34,878 bases of DNA from Gammaproteobacteria bacterium (GCA_027292925.1 JAPUGI010000371.1:1-34878); one strand, 5' to 3'; counted from the stretch's first letter, positions 24,329-32,704 are shown. A program made the numbers and translations. The notes: generated by a model from the sequence alone, not told the origin.

Positions 24329-25247
24329 CTCCTCTTCCCCGTAGCCAGGTAGCGCCCGCAATCAAGGCGAGTCCGACTAACAACCCTACTAAGGTGTCAA
24401 TATCTATCAATCTTGTTAGCAAATCTGTGATCTGCAGTTCCTGATCATGAGCAATAGCAACTGGCGAGGCATGATCTGCGAACCATTCTGTAACCAGATT
24501 CTTATTGGACACGATTCGTTCAACTACCGAGAAAGCAATAGGTATGCCTATGATCCATGCCAGGGGAACACTGTTAGCCCATGCAGAAACCAATATGATC
24601 CAACCATAAAACGGCAAGCTCCAGATCGCCTGAAAAAGTAAATAGGCTATCAGCGTAAGCCAACGACTAAACAGATGTGAAGGTTCCCAGAGTACTGCCC
24701 AAATTGATACATCATGTCCGATTGCAGCGAGCGACCCGACTATCAGTAACACCAGTTGGACGCTGGCAAGACAAACGAGATAAACAGCCGGAACCAAAAT
24801 CAACCCTGTCACCAGTTTTGCCAGTACTGTCTTTATGTCGGATACTGGCATCGACTTCCAAAATAGTATGCTGCGGTCCTTTCGATCATCGTAGAGGGAC
24901 ACAATAAGGTAGAAGAACACCACTACCCAGAGTATTGCCAATAACGGAAGACTCAAGCCATGCAAAATTTGGTAAAGCGTATGCTCACGCTCGGATGGAG
25001 GCAGATTTGAGAGCTTCGAGAACATCAGGTCAAATGCTTCATCCACTTGACCTCCTTCTACAATGACCTCTCGGGATGACTCATCATTGTCAAGCGTGAT
25101 GTGCGCTTTAATTCCCACAATATCAACTGCAATGTACAAGCTCACCATCATGAAGATCATGAACCCCGCTGTCACAAGTGGCAGCACTATAAAAGTGTTG
25201 CGGTGTTCCCAGAATTCTCTCTTCAGCAAGATTGGAAATTGATTCAT
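24318..25247 (-). CDS. ABC transporter permease
   Basis: Integral membrane subunit paired with the upstream ATPase. The 309 residues start MNQFPILLKREFWEHRNTFIV at ATG 25247, with AAGGGAT upstream. The longer frame to 25319 would overlap the ATPase gene and is less likely. Six hydrophobic stretches are seen, near residues 20-45, 115-140, 165-190, 205-230, 240-260 and 280-300, with a polar periplasmic loop after the first. The layout resembles ABC-2/YtrC-type exporters regulated by YtrA GntR proteins, which in Bacillus respond to cell-wall stress or antibiotics. The transported substrate is unknown. Confidence 0.85.
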   Translation of the reverse strand: MNQFPILLKREFWEHRNTFIVLPLVTAGFMIFMMVSLYIAVDIVGIKAHITLDNDESSREVIVEGGQVDEAFDLMFSKLSNLPPSEREHTLYQILHGLSLPLLAILWVVVFFYLIVSLYDDRKDRSILFWKSMPVSDIKTVLAKLVTGLILVPAVYLVCLASVQLVLLIVGSLAAIGHDVSIWAVLWEPSHLFSRWLTLIAYLLFQAIWSLPFYGWIILVSAWANSVPLAWIIGIPIAFSVVERIVSNKNLVTEWFADHASPVAIAHDQELQITDLLTRLIDIDTLVGLLVGLALIAGATWLRGRGDEI

Positions 25248-25251
25248 AGTC

Positions 25252-26103
25252 TTATCCCTTCTGCATCTTGGCAACGAACAGATCTGCGATACTCGGAGTG
25301 TGAACTTCCCCAAGACCACCCAGTGTTACCGCGGAAACATTTTCAAATATCATACTTCTCTTACCGAGCATTTCCCGTGAATGGATAGGAGAGTGCTTCA
25401 ATGCCCGCTCAACATTCTCCGGTCCAACCAGCACCTCACTGTATAAGTTGGGAAGCTCCTCCATGGAACAGCTGAGAACAATCTGACCTTCGTCAATAAA
25501 TATCAGATGGGTCAGCAGGGACTCGATTTCCTCGACCTGGTGAGTACTGATTACGATGCTTGTGTTGTGATCGAAATAGTCATTCAACAAACGGTCATAG
25601 AACGATTTACGAAAAAGGATATCGAGACCGAGGGTGGGTTCATCCAGAACGAGAAGTTCAACCTCAATGGCCATCACCAGGGACAGGTGTAGCTGCGTAA
25701 CCATCCCTTTCGATAGTTGTCTCACTTTCTGTCCGGGTGAAATTTTTGTTTCCCTGAGTAAAGCCTCAGCTTTGTCACGATCAAACCCCTCATGGACCCC
25801 GCCAATATAGTCGATGGCGTCAGAAACCTTTAACCACCGCGGCAGGACACCCACATCGGCAATAAAGCAGACACGTTTCATGATTTCATGTCGCCCGCGT
25901 CTTGGATCCATGCCGAGGACTTCCAGTTCTCCATCAAACCTGGTGAGTCCGAGCAGCGATTTAAGGGTGGTGGTTTTCCCCGCGCCATTGGGACCAATCA
26001 GGCCGACAATGGAGCCCGCTTCAATATCGAAACTGATATCACGCAGTGCTTCAAAATCTCCGAAGCGTTTGGTTATTCCGCGGGCATGAACAACATCACT
26101 CAT
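25252..26103 (-). CDS. ABC transporter ATP-binding protein
   Basis: ATPase subunit of 283 residues. Walker A GPNGAGKT is at 37-44, the signature LSKGM at 130-134 (a variant of LSGGQ), Walker B LLVLDEP at 150-156, and the switch histidine in ISTHQ. A C-terminal extension of about 75 residues after the nucleotide-binding domain is typical of ABC-2-type exporters. It overlaps the repressor gene by 4 bases (ATGA) and precedes the permease by 4 bases. Synthesis of all three should be balanced and controlled by the operator at 26494-26515. Confidence 0.94.
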   Translation of the reverse strand: MSDVVHARGITKRFGDFEALRDISFDIEAGSIVGLIGPNGAGKTTTLKSLLGLTRFDGELEVLGMDPRRGRHEIMKRVCFIADVGVLPRWLKVSDAIDYIGGVHEGFDRDKAEALLRETKISPGQKVRQLSKGMVTQLHLSLVMAIEVELLVLDEPTLGLDILFRKSFYDRLLNDYFDHNTSIVISTHQVEEIESLLTHLIFIDEGQIVLSCSMEELPNLYSEVLVGPENVERALKHSPIHSREMLGKRSMIFENVSAVTLGGLGEVHTPSIADLFVAKMQKG

Positions 26104-26459
26104 TTCGTATCCCCTTCTTCCAGCAATTCATCGACTGACAAACCCAAACGCTCTATCTTCTCCAGCAGACGTGGCCATTCTTCAGTCAAAAACAGCTTTT
26201 TCTCGTCCTGTGCCAGCTTTTCCCTGGCACCTGTCATCACATACATACCGAGTCCTCTCTTCTTTTCAACGACCCCCTCGTCAACCAGCAGTTGAAAAGC
26301 CTTGGAGACGGTAATGGGGTTAATACGATGGTCTGCGGATATCTGGCGGACCGACGGCAGTGAATCGCCATTGCGATAGATCCCTTCCAATATCATCTCC
26401 ACCAGCCTGTCGTGCAATTGACGGTATATGGGATCCTTGTCGTTCCAGCTAATTTCCAT
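26100..26459 (-). CDS. GntR-family regulator, YtrA subfamily
   Basis: A 119-residue repressor. The N-terminal winged helix-turn-helix (about 8-76) begins with the YtrA-type phrase DKDPIYRQLHDRLVEMILEG. It continues SLPSVRQISADHRINPITVSKAFQLLVDEGVVEKKRGLGMYV. Only about 40 residues follow, too short for a FadR- or HutC-type ligand domain, which is characteristic of YtrA members. It is the first gene of an operon with the ABC ATPase, permease and lipoprotein, and probably represses itself and them. The ATG at 26459 has no Shine-Dalgarno sequence, but the family start motif makes the choice secure. Confidence 0.92.
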   Translation of the reverse strand: MEISWNDKDPIYRQLHDRLVEMILEGIYRNGDSLPSVRQISADHRINPITVSKAFQLLVDEGVVEKKRGLGMYVMTGAREKLAQDEKKLFLTEEWPRLLEKIERLGLSVDELLEEGDTK

Positions 26460-26493
26460 AGTAAAAAGACATGTTAAGTGTACTGGTCATTTA

Positions 26494-26515
26494 GTGTTAT
26501 ACACTACTATAACAC
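26494..26515. promoter_or_regulatory. Palindromic operator of the GntR-ABC operon
   Basis: GTGTTATA (26494-26501) and TATAACAC (26508-26515) form a perfect 8-base inverted repeat with a 6-base spacer. It overlaps the -10 box of the adjacent promoter and lies 35 bases upstream of the repressor ATG. The position, symmetry and neighbouring YtrA-type gene make it a strong candidate autoregulatory binding site. Confidence 0.75.
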
Positions 26516-26533
26516 CAGAACAAAGAAGTGCAA
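26506..26533 (-). promoter_or_regulatory. Promoter of the GntR-ABC operon
   Basis: On the minus strand TTGCAC (26533-26528) and TATAGT (26511-26506) are separated by 16 bases, a good sigma-70 promoter. The -10 box lies within the GTGTTATA palindrome, so a bound repressor would block RNA polymerase. The leader would be about 40 bases. Confidence 0.65.
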
Positions 26534-26610
26534 CAGCTCATTTAAGCCCAGGACTTTTCAAACTTGGAGCACCTCGCTTTCGTACCCAAGATCATGACAA
26601 GGGGAAGGCC

Positions 26611-26633
26611 CCGTGAACAAAAGAAGTTCACGG
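26611..26633. repeat. Small hairpin in the GntR/M20 spacer
   Basis: CCGTGAAC and GTTCACGG form an 8-bp perfect stem with a 7-base loop (AAAAGAA). No U-tract follows on either strand. It lies in the non-coding stretch 26534-26734; apart from this and the palindrome at 26701 I see nothing else there. Confidence 0.5.
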
Positions 26634-26700
26634 AAGTACAAGCATAAGGAGACTTCAAGGAAAGGAGAGATCTCGGCTAGGTGCCAAGCAATACGGGCGT

Positions 26701-26724
26701 GATCCTTCGGCTTCGCTCAGGATG
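26701..26724. repeat. REP-like palindrome beyond the M20 amidohydrolase gene
   Basis: GATCCTTCGgcttCGCTCAGGATG: arms ATCCT/AGGAT around TTCGGCTTCGC. It is related to the copies at 11087-11107 and 20344-20377. It lies 10 bases past the stop of the leftward M20 gene, the same position relative to a minus-strand gene end as the other two. Confidence 0.6.
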
Positions 26725-26734
26725 ACGTGCCTCG

Positions 26735-28159
26735 TCAGGGTAATCTGTAGTTGAGGGGTGGTGTACGATCGCCGAACAGAGCCTTGTACTGGAAGTCTTC
26801 GCCGCGTCTTTCTCGCAGTTCTTCTTCAGCCTCACTGATAAGTTCGGAGTCGTTGAACAAGTCCATGGCGGTTAAGGCGAGAGTTTTTGCGGCAACTTGC
26901 ATACCCTTGATGCCGATCGAAGTTGCGCCTGCAGCAATCGCCTGCCAGCTATGAGCAGATGTTCCTGGTACCCAGGTTGCAGTCCTGAGTCCGGTGGTGG
27001 GAACCACCCAGCTTACATCTCCGACATCGGTTGATCCTTTACCGTGGGCTAATTCCAGCGGTAATACCTTCGCTTCCAACCCGAGATAGCTTTTCTCCTG
27101 GCCAAAGGACTGATCGATAGTCTTTGCAAATTCCTGTTCCTCTTCGCTGTAGGTATAACCACCGACGCGTGTCAAATTCTGATGCATCACCTGCGCCAGG
27201 GCTTCATTGGGTAATAAAGAATGATTACCGTGCATCGTTTCAACCTCGACCTGTGTCCCCGTTCCCATTGCTGCAGCCCGGGAAACCGTTATGACCCTGT
27301 CCCAAATACGCAGCAATTCTTCCGCGCTTGGATGACGAACGTAGTAATACACCTCCGCCAGGTCAGGCACCACATTAGGCGCCTCCCCCCCTTTCGTGAT
27401 CACATAGTGAATGCGGGTTTCCTGCGGCACATGCTCGCGCATCATGTTAACCATGTAGTTCATGGCCTCGACTGCATCCAGCGCTGAACGACCACGATCC
27501 GGCGCGGAGGCAGCATGGGAGGAAACTCCCTTGAATTTGAAGCGTGCGGATTTATTGGCGAGGCTGGTGGCCGGATTTGCGGCATTTCGATTTGATGGAT
27601 GCCAATGCAGAACGGTATCGGCATCTGTAAACAATCCTGCGCGAACCATGTAGACCTTGCCGGAACCTCCCTCTTCCGCTGGCGTGCCGTAGAGCCTGAT
27701 GGTCCCTTTAACATCGTTGGCTTGCATCCAGTATTTTACCGCCACGGCTGCAGCCGTCGAACCGGCACCAAAAAGATGGTGCCCACATGCATGTCCATTC
27801 GGTTTATCGTCAAGGATTTCCCTGATGGGAGAGGCGCTCTGGGAAATTCCCGGCAATGCATCAAATTCCGCCAGGAGACCAATCACCGGTTCTCCTTCAC
27901 CGTAACTGGCAACAAACGCTGTGGGAATTCCCGCAACACCAACACTGACTTCAAACCCTGCTTCTGTCAGTTTGGATTGCAACAGAGCGGAACTCCGGGT
28001 CTCGAGGTAGCCCAATTCCGCATAATCCCATATCGTTTTCGCTACCTCGCCGTATTCAGCTTCGTGACGATCAATGTAGTCCATCACATCATCTTTTTCA
28101 TCCGCACCGACACACAACAGCGCAAGCGTTGAAGTCAGTATCACCAACATCCTGATCAT
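26735..28159 (-). CDS. Exported M20 family amidohydrolase (AbgB-like)
   Basis: Metal-dependent amidohydrolase of the M20D type, resembling p-aminobenzoyl-glutamate hydrolase subunit B. Metal-site motifs: GLLAEFDALPG, GHACGHHLFGAG, YGTPAEEGGSGK and HWHPSNRN. A dimerisation domain with GVSSHAASAPDRGRSALDA and a late HGKGSTDVGDVSW follow. The ATG at 28159 (MIRMLVILTSTLALLCVGA) has a near-perfect GGAGGAG ribosome-binding site 7-8 bases upstream and gives 474 residues with a signal peptide or lipoprotein-like start (LLCVGA), so the enzyme is probably periplasmic; AbgB itself is cytoplasmic. It starts one base after the murG-like stop, so the two are tightly linked. The substrate is unknown; an acylated amino acid or peptide is likely. 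Confidence 0.85.
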   Translation of the reverse strand: MIRMLVILTSTLALLCVGADEKDDVMDYIDRHEAEYGEVAKTIWDYAELGYLETRSSALLQSKLTEAGFEVSVGVAGIPTAFVASYGEGEPVIGLLAEFDALPGISQSASPIREILDDKPNGHACGHHLFGAGSTAAAVAVKYWMQANDVKGTIRLYGTPAEEGGSGKVYMVRAGLFTDADTVLHWHPSNRNAANPATSLANKSARFKFKGVSSHAASAPDRGRSALDAVEAMNYMVNMMREHVPQETRIHYVITKGGEAPNVVPDLAEVYYYVRHPSAEELLRIWDRVITVSRAAAMGTGTQVEVETMHGNHSLLPNEALAQVMHQNLTRVGGYTYSEEEQEFAKTIDQSFGQEKSYLGLEAKVLPLELAHGKGSTDVGDVSWVVPTTGLRTATWVPGTSAHSWQAIAAGATSIGIKGMQVAAKTLALTAMDLFNDSELISEAEEELRERRGEDFQYKALFGDRTPPLNYRLP

Positions 28160-28160
28160 G

Positions 28161-29243
28161 CTATTTCTCCTCCACCACATTTTTAACAAGATCACTAATG
28201 ATCGTCACACTATCCCTGACTCCATAATCTGCCAACTTGCCTTCAATTTCCAACCGCCTCTCGAACGCCTTATCCACTTCGCTTAAAAACAATTCATCGC
28301 TAAGGTCATCTTCTTCGATCATCATGCTATATCCTGCCTCAGCGAAGGTTCGTGCATTGTCCAACTGATCTCCACGACTGGCACTGGCAGACAAGGGGAT
28401 CAGGATATGCGGTTTGCGTGTCACTAGCAGTTCATAGATTGTGTTTGCACCCGCCCGTGCAATGACTAGACTTGCCGCCGCCAATACATCACCAAATTCA
28501 TCCGCTAAAAATTCCTTCTGGATGTAATGCGGGGTTGAGTCAAAGGATCCATCAATGTTTCCAGAGCCGGTCACATGCACGATGACAAAATTTTCGGTCA
28601 AGGATGCAATGACATTTCGCACTTGTTTATTAATTACCTTTGCCCCAAGGCTACCACCAAAAATGAGGACAATGGGCTTACTGCCTTCGATTCCAAGGAA
28701 CTGTTTTCCCCTCCTGGCATTGCCTTCAAGCAGCGATTTCCTGACTGGAGTGCCTGTGACGGTCACTCTGTCTGGATGTACAATGCCCGCTGGCAGGTAC
28801 TGTTTGGTTTCCTCGAAGTTAACGCAGATTTTCCTGGCAAAAGGAAAACAGAGTTTGTTCGCAAGACCCGGTGTCACATCCGATTCATGGCAAATAACCG
28901 GTATACGGCATATCCAGGCAGCAAAGACAACCGGTACCGCCACAAACCCACCTTTCGAAAACACAATCTTCGGACGTTCCCGCAGGCAAACCACCAGGCT
29001 TTGTAAAATCCCGAAGAAGATAAACAGCGGATCGATGAAATTCTGCCAAGCAAAATAACGACGCAATTTTCCTGAAGCTATGGCGTTGTATGGGATGTTG
29101 AGCCTGGCAATGATTTTCTTTTCAATACCCGTGGTTGAGCCAACGTAGACACAGTCCCAACCATCTTTTTGGAATTGCTCGATCAACGCAACATTAGGGG
29201 TCACATGACCTGCTGTGCCGCCTCCGGTAAACAGTATTTTCAT
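28161..29243 (-). CDS. murG: MurG-type UDP-GlcNAc:lipid I glycosyltransferase, Firmicutes-like
   Basis: Family-28 glycosyltransferase; MurG adds GlcNAc to lipid I on the cytoplasmic membrane face. The N-terminal loop reads MKILFTGGGTAGHVTPN (residues 1-17), followed by KGGFVAVPVV, CHESDVTPGLANK, the GGSLGAKVIN loop and the UDP-binding ARAGANTIYELL and LSASASRGDQLDNA. The TAGHVTPN and ASRGDQ forms resemble Clostridium/Bacillus MurG more than the usual gammaproteobacterial enzyme (TGGHVFPA, HQ), from memory. The usual copy lies in the mraZ-ftsZ division cluster; this one lies between hda and an exported amidohydrolase. So it may be a second, transferred copy or the sole one. 360 residues, complete. 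Confidence 0.82.
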   Translation of the reverse strand: MKILFTGGGTAGHVTPNVALIEQFQKDGWDCVYVGSTTGIEKKIIARLNIPYNAIASGKLRRYFAWQNFIDPLFIFFGILQSLVVCLRERPKIVFSKGGFVAVPVVFAAWICRIPVICHESDVTPGLANKLCFPFARKICVNFEETKQYLPAGIVHPDRVTVTGTPVRKSLLEGNARRGKQFLGIEGSKPIVLIFGGSLGAKVINKQVRNVIASLTENFVIVHVTGSGNIDGSFDSTPHYIQKEFLADEFGDVLAAASLVIARAGANTIYELLVTRKPHILIPLSASASRGDQLDNARTFAEAGYSMMIEEDDLSDELFLSEVDKAFERRLEIEGKLADYGVRDSVTIISDLVKNVVEEK

Positions 29244-29252
29244 GTCCTAGTA

Positions 29253-29912
29253 CTAAAGTTGCAGCGTTTTTTTAACAAAGGGAATCGTCAACTTTTTTTG
29301 TTGCCGTAACGTTTCCATCTCCAGCTTTCCCAACAACTCAATCAAGTGGTGCATATCGCGCGGAGAACGATCGAGAATAAATCTTGCCACTTCATCATTG
29401 AGGGCAAAGCCACGATTGTTGGCCCGTCGCATTAACATCCCGACCTTCTGCCCGTCATCAAGAGCATCAGTCTCAATAGCGACTGCGGCTCGTAACCTGG
29501 AAGCAAGATCCGGTAGCCCGATGTTGAGCCTTGCAGACGGAGTCGATGCAGAAACTACCAGCCGGGTGTCGCCATCCTTCACCGAGTTCATGAGATGAAA
29601 CAGGTCCAGTTCCCAGCTTTCATCGCCAATAACCTCGTGGATATCATCCAGGCAGACCAGTGAATATGATTCCAGGGAATGTAGTATCTCGGATGAGTGA
29701 TTACCGAGATCCTGCAGGTAAATTGAATCTTTTTTCTTAGCATTTACTTTGTGGCACAGCGCCTGGAGCAGATGGGATTTTCCACTACCGGCCTGCCCCC
29801 ATATATAAAGCATTCGGTCGGTTCCCTGAATTTTCCCGGCGGCACTGCCAACAAAATTTTCAAATGTCGCATCATCCCGTAATCGAATATTGAGGGCTAA
29901 CTGGCTACTCAT
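29253..29912 (-). CDS. hda: DnaA regulatory inactivator Hda
   Basis: DnaA-like AAA+ protein that, with the sliding clamp, makes DnaA hydrolyse its ATP after initiation. From the ATG at 29912 the protein begins MSSQLALNIRL; QLALNI is the clamp-binding motif, expected right at the N-terminus. Walker A GQAGSGKS lies at 39-46 and Walker B CLDDIH at 87-92. A C-terminal SPRDMHHLIELLGKLE helix carries the sensor-2 arginine. A GTG three codons upstream (29921) is an alternative. The gene overlaps the end of the AI-2E permease gene by 8 bases. Length is 219, slightly under the usual 233. Confidence 0.92.
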   Translation of the reverse strand: MSSQLALNIRLRDDATFENFVGSAAGKIQGTDRMLYIWGQAGSGKSHLLQALCHKVNAKKKDSIYLQDLGNHSSEILHSLESYSLVCLDDIHEVIGDESWELDLFHLMNSVKDGDTRLVVSASTPSARLNIGLPDLASRLRAAVAIETDALDDGQKVGMLMRRANNRGFALNDEVARFILDRSPRDMHHLIELLGKLEMETLRQQKKLTIPFVKKTLQL

Positions 29913-30954
29913 AATATTCACTGTTGATGTAGCTGAGATGCAGGTGACGAACGAAAACCATGATCACGGCAGCTACCGGAAGCGCAAGGAGTACGCCTAC
30001 AAACCCGAATAATTGACCACCCGCAAGGACTGCAAAAATTACTGCCACAGGATGTAAACCGATTCGATTACCTACAAGCCAGGGTGTCAACACCATCCCT
30101 TCGAGCATCTGGCCCACGCCAAATACAATTCCTACATAAACCAGGTGGATCGCATCCTGGAACTGGAAAAGTGCCGCCAGTGTTGCGGCAAAAATACCAA
30201 CAAAAAACCCAAGATAGGGAACAATGCTGGCGAGCCCGGCCAACATCCCTATTAAAAAGGCGAGTTTCAGGCCGACCAACGTCAAGCCCATGGTATAGAT
30301 GCATCCAAGCAGAATCATTATCAGCATCTGCCCGCGAAGGAATGAACTGAGAACTTCATCGCACTCTGTCAACAGGCTGACTGTTTTATCAACCAGGTCA
30401 CGCGGAATCATTTCCCGAATTCGTTGCATCACCTTGTCCCAGTCCCGCAGCATATAAAAAGCGACTACCGGGGTAAGTGCGATATTGGCGATTGCGGTTA
30501 ACAGCGCCACTCCTGAAGCTGTAATTTCAGACAACACCCGACCCACAATACCCCCGGCTTCCTGCCAGTCTGAAGCGATCCTGGATTTTAACGCGTCCAG
30601 GTTAAGGTCAAACGGATCGATGCCAAGCGTCTCTACCAGGTAGGGGCTGGTGGTTTGTTGAAGCCAGATGACAAACGCTGGAATGTCACGGATTAGAGCA
30701 CCGGTTTCGCGGAAAAGAACAGGTACGACAATCAGCAGAGCACCTGTGAGCACCAGCAGAAAAGCCATAAATACAATAAGAACACCAATGGTTCTTGCGA
30801 CACCCAGAGTTTCAAGCCGATCAACTATGGGATCGCCAAGATATGCCAGTGCAATTCCGACCAGGAACGGTGTCAGAATTGGCTGAAGCAGATAGATTGC
30901 AACCAGGGATGCGCCTAGTAACAACAATGCAAATGTTTTCTCAAGAGTACTCAT
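29905..30954 (-). CDS. perM: AI-2E family transporter (PerM type)
   Basis: Membrane protein of the AI-2E family (349 residues), which includes PerM and the autoinducer-2 exporter TqsA. Around seven hydrophobic segments occur: two at the N-terminus (10-28 and 32-50), one at 60-85, a polar region at 90-150 with amphipathic segments, then 150-170, 205-235, 238-262, 270-292 and a final pair at 300-335. Conserved PYLGFFVGIFAA and GQMLEGMVLTPWLVGNRIGLHP (about 280-301) are family signatures. It overlaps the CDP-alcohol gene upstream by 4 bases and hda downstream. The substrate is unknown, and a quorum-sensing role should not be assumed. Confidence 0.88.
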   Translation of the reverse strand: MSTLEKTFALLLLGASLVAIYLLQPILTPFLVGIALAYLGDPIVDRLETLGVARTIGVLIVFMAFLLVLTGALLIVVPVLFRETGALIRDIPAFVIWLQQTTSPYLVETLGIDPFDLNLDALKSRIASDWQEAGGIVGRVLSEITASGVALLTAIANIALTPVVAFYMLRDWDKVMQRIREMIPRDLVDKTVSLLTECDEVLSSFLRGQMLIMILLGCIYTMGLTLVGLKLAFLIGMLAGLASIVPYLGFFVGIFAATLAALFQFQDAIHLVYVGIVFGVGQMLEGMVLTPWLVGNRIGLHPVAVIFAVLAGGQLFGFVGVLLALPVAAVIMVFVRHLHLSYINSEYYE

Positions 30955-31544
30955 GTGGCGACTACTACCTGCTTCCAGCGCGGATCCAGTGCTAACTTGT
31001 TAGTCCACAGCCAGAGATAACTACAACCATTCAATATAGTGGCAATGACAACAATCCAGACCAGAACCGGAGTGAATATATAAGCAACTGGCATATTTAC
31101 AACAAGAGTGATCATGATATAACCAATTAGCAATATCTGCAGGACAGTCGTTACCTTGCCCACAAGAAGCGGGCGTACTTCAGGAAACCCGGCTAGCACC
31201 GTGTAAACCAGAACACCGCCGACAACTGCCAGATCCTTGGCGATCATTAAAAATAACACCATCACTGGGAAGTACCCGGACATCCCAAGCGTAACGGTGG
31301 TAACCAACAGTAGCAGTTTGTCCGCCAGTGGATCGATGATCTTGCCGAATGCAGTCACCCAGTCGTACTTCCTTGCAAGATATCCGTCCAGACCATCTGA
31401 TATTCCTGCAATACAGAAAAGTGCAAGACAGAAGATAAATTCACCTTCAATAATAGTGATAGCGATAGGTAAAACCAGCAACAATCGAAAGATGGATATG
31501 GCGTTGGGAATATGTGGCAAGTACTTCACTGTCAGTGCATCCAA
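30951..31544 (-). CDS. CDP-alcohol phosphatidyltransferase
   Basis: Inner-membrane enzyme joining a CDP-linked lipid to an alcohol. The family motif DG(x)2AR(x)8G(x)3D(x)3D, extended with the first aspartate, is complete in the stretch at residues 49-74: key residues D49, D52, G53, A56, R57, then G..D..D. Several hydrophobic helices follow. In this chromosomal position (DUF2066, this gene, permease, hda) the protein is usually labelled PgsA-like, but whether it makes phosphatidylglycerophosphate or uses another acceptor is open. 197 residues. It overlaps the permease gene by 4 bases and DUF2066 by 13, all in one operon. Confidence 0.88.
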   Translation of the reverse strand: MDALTVKYLPHIPNAISIFRLLLVLPIAITIIEGEFIFCLALFCIAGISDGLDGYLARKYDWVTAFGKIIDPLADKLLLLVTTVTLGMSGYFPVMVLFLMIAKDLAVVGGVLVYTVLAGFPEVRPLLVGKVTTVLQILLIGYIMITLVVNMPVAYIFTPVLVWIVVIATILNGCSYLWLWTNKLALDPRWKQVVVAT

Positions 31545-32671
31545 CGATAGTGCAGCACGTCCATGTTCTCATCGGTATTAAGCAGAACCATCTTTTCATC
31601 CAGCTGAATTATTTCGATCAGTTGCTCGTTCTGCCCTTCGGTGTTGAGCTTGAATTCAACCTCACTACCCTTTACTCGCACAACAAAGCTATTCAGTACC
31701 GGTCCAAGCGACTCAAGATAGTTACTGACGGAAGCATAGTCTTCGAGGTTGTTAATCGATTCAATTCTGATGGTTACCCGGCTGCGCGAAGAATCAATGG
31801 CATACCTGTCTGCCAATTCATTGGCGAGTCTGTCCACCATGGACCTGATCATTTCATCCGCGCTAAAGGACATTGAATCGGCGACATGCCAATCCTGGTC
31901 GATTTTATATGACCACCTGGCGGACCAACGACCAATGCTGTCCTTTTGTATCCTCCCAGTGAGAATACATTCAGGCTTGTAACGGGTTGATGCATCAGCT
32001 ATTCGCCCGAGAAACGCTCCCCAGACTTCCGCTGTGGACAGGGAAGCGGAGTCTTCCAGATCTAGTAATGGAAACAGCAATGGTAAACCTCGCAATCTCG
32101 CCTGATCCTGCAGCGTTTTAGTAATTTCATTCGCTTCATTCCCTGAAAGGATACGGCGACCATCAACATCGCTGACGGCTATCCATAACAAGACCCCAGG
32201 GCGGTTGCTCCCCCAGACCGGAAATCCAGCCCGCCGAAGCAATTTTGCAACCGCACTGGGTTCAAAGTGAATTCGAAGCAGTTGCGCCGGTACGACTTCA
32301 TCCCCAACCTGGAAGGTTTTGTCGGTTGATTCATAACTGTACTGATAATAGTAGACTTCAGGCTTTCGAAGGGAACTCGCAATCAACGGACTGTTCTCGA
32401 CTTCCCTGGTACCGGAAACCCTGACAAGGACCTGCTGCAATCCCGCTTGCGCGCCGCGTGCCAGTTGCATTTCATCCTCGCCAAGCACCAGTACTTCTGC
32501 CATATACAGGTTTTCCACGGGAACCGACCAGGCAAATTCAGCCTCGAAACAGAGAAAGACAAAGAGATAAAAGCTGATGACGAGGGAACTTCTGTTAATG
32601 ATAGGTATCCTTTTTCTTATGAGGATAAAAAAAGCAGACATAACACGTGTACCGGAAAATGGGATTGTCAT
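31532..32671 (-). CDS. DUF2066 domain-containing exported protein
   Basis: Protein of 379 residues with the DUF2066 fold; function unknown. The hydrophobic core LVISFYLFVFLCF (about 30-42), after a long positively charged n-region, looks like a signal peptide with cleavage near AWS-VPVEN, so it is periplasmic. Family phrases: EVLVLGEDEMQLARGAQAGLQQVLVRVSGT, YYQYSYES, LRIHFEPSAVAKLLRRAGFPVWGSNRP and ILTGRI. The ATG at 32671 has AGGAAG 7 bases upstream and is preferred to the second ATG at 32641, which has none. In relatives this gene adjoins purM; here it faces the DUF3108 gene across 33 bases, with purM and purN both missing. Confidence 0.85.
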   Translation of the reverse strand: MTIPFSGTRVMSAFFILIRKRIPIINRSSLVISFYLFVFLCFEAEFAWSVPVENLYMAEVLVLGEDEMQLARGAQAGLQQVLVRVSGTREVENSPLIASSLRKPEVYYYQYSYESTDKTFQVGDEVVPAQLLRIHFEPSAVAKLLRRAGFPVWGSNRPGVLLWIAVSDVDGRRILSGNEANEITKTLQDQARLRGLPLLFPLLDLEDSASLSTAEVWGAFLGRIADASTRYKPECILTGRIQKDSIGRWSARWSYKIDQDWHVADSMSFSADEMIRSMVDRLANELADRYAIDSSRSRVTIRIESINNLEDYASVSNYLESLGPVLNSFVVRVKGSEVEFKLNTEGQNEQLIEIIQLDEKMVLLNTDENMDVLHYRWMH

Positions 32672-32704
32672 AGACTGGCTTCCTATTTACAAGACTACCT
32701 AATC

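Noticed and set aside
29905-30954. Quorum-sensing function from the AI-2E family name
   Set aside because: Most members have no shown link to autoinducer-2, and nothing nearby supports it.
32447-32704. Extended N-terminus of the DUF3108 protein
   Set aside because: It is antisense to the DUF2066 gene and would bury the signal peptide; the GTG at 32705 directly precedes the hydrophobic start.
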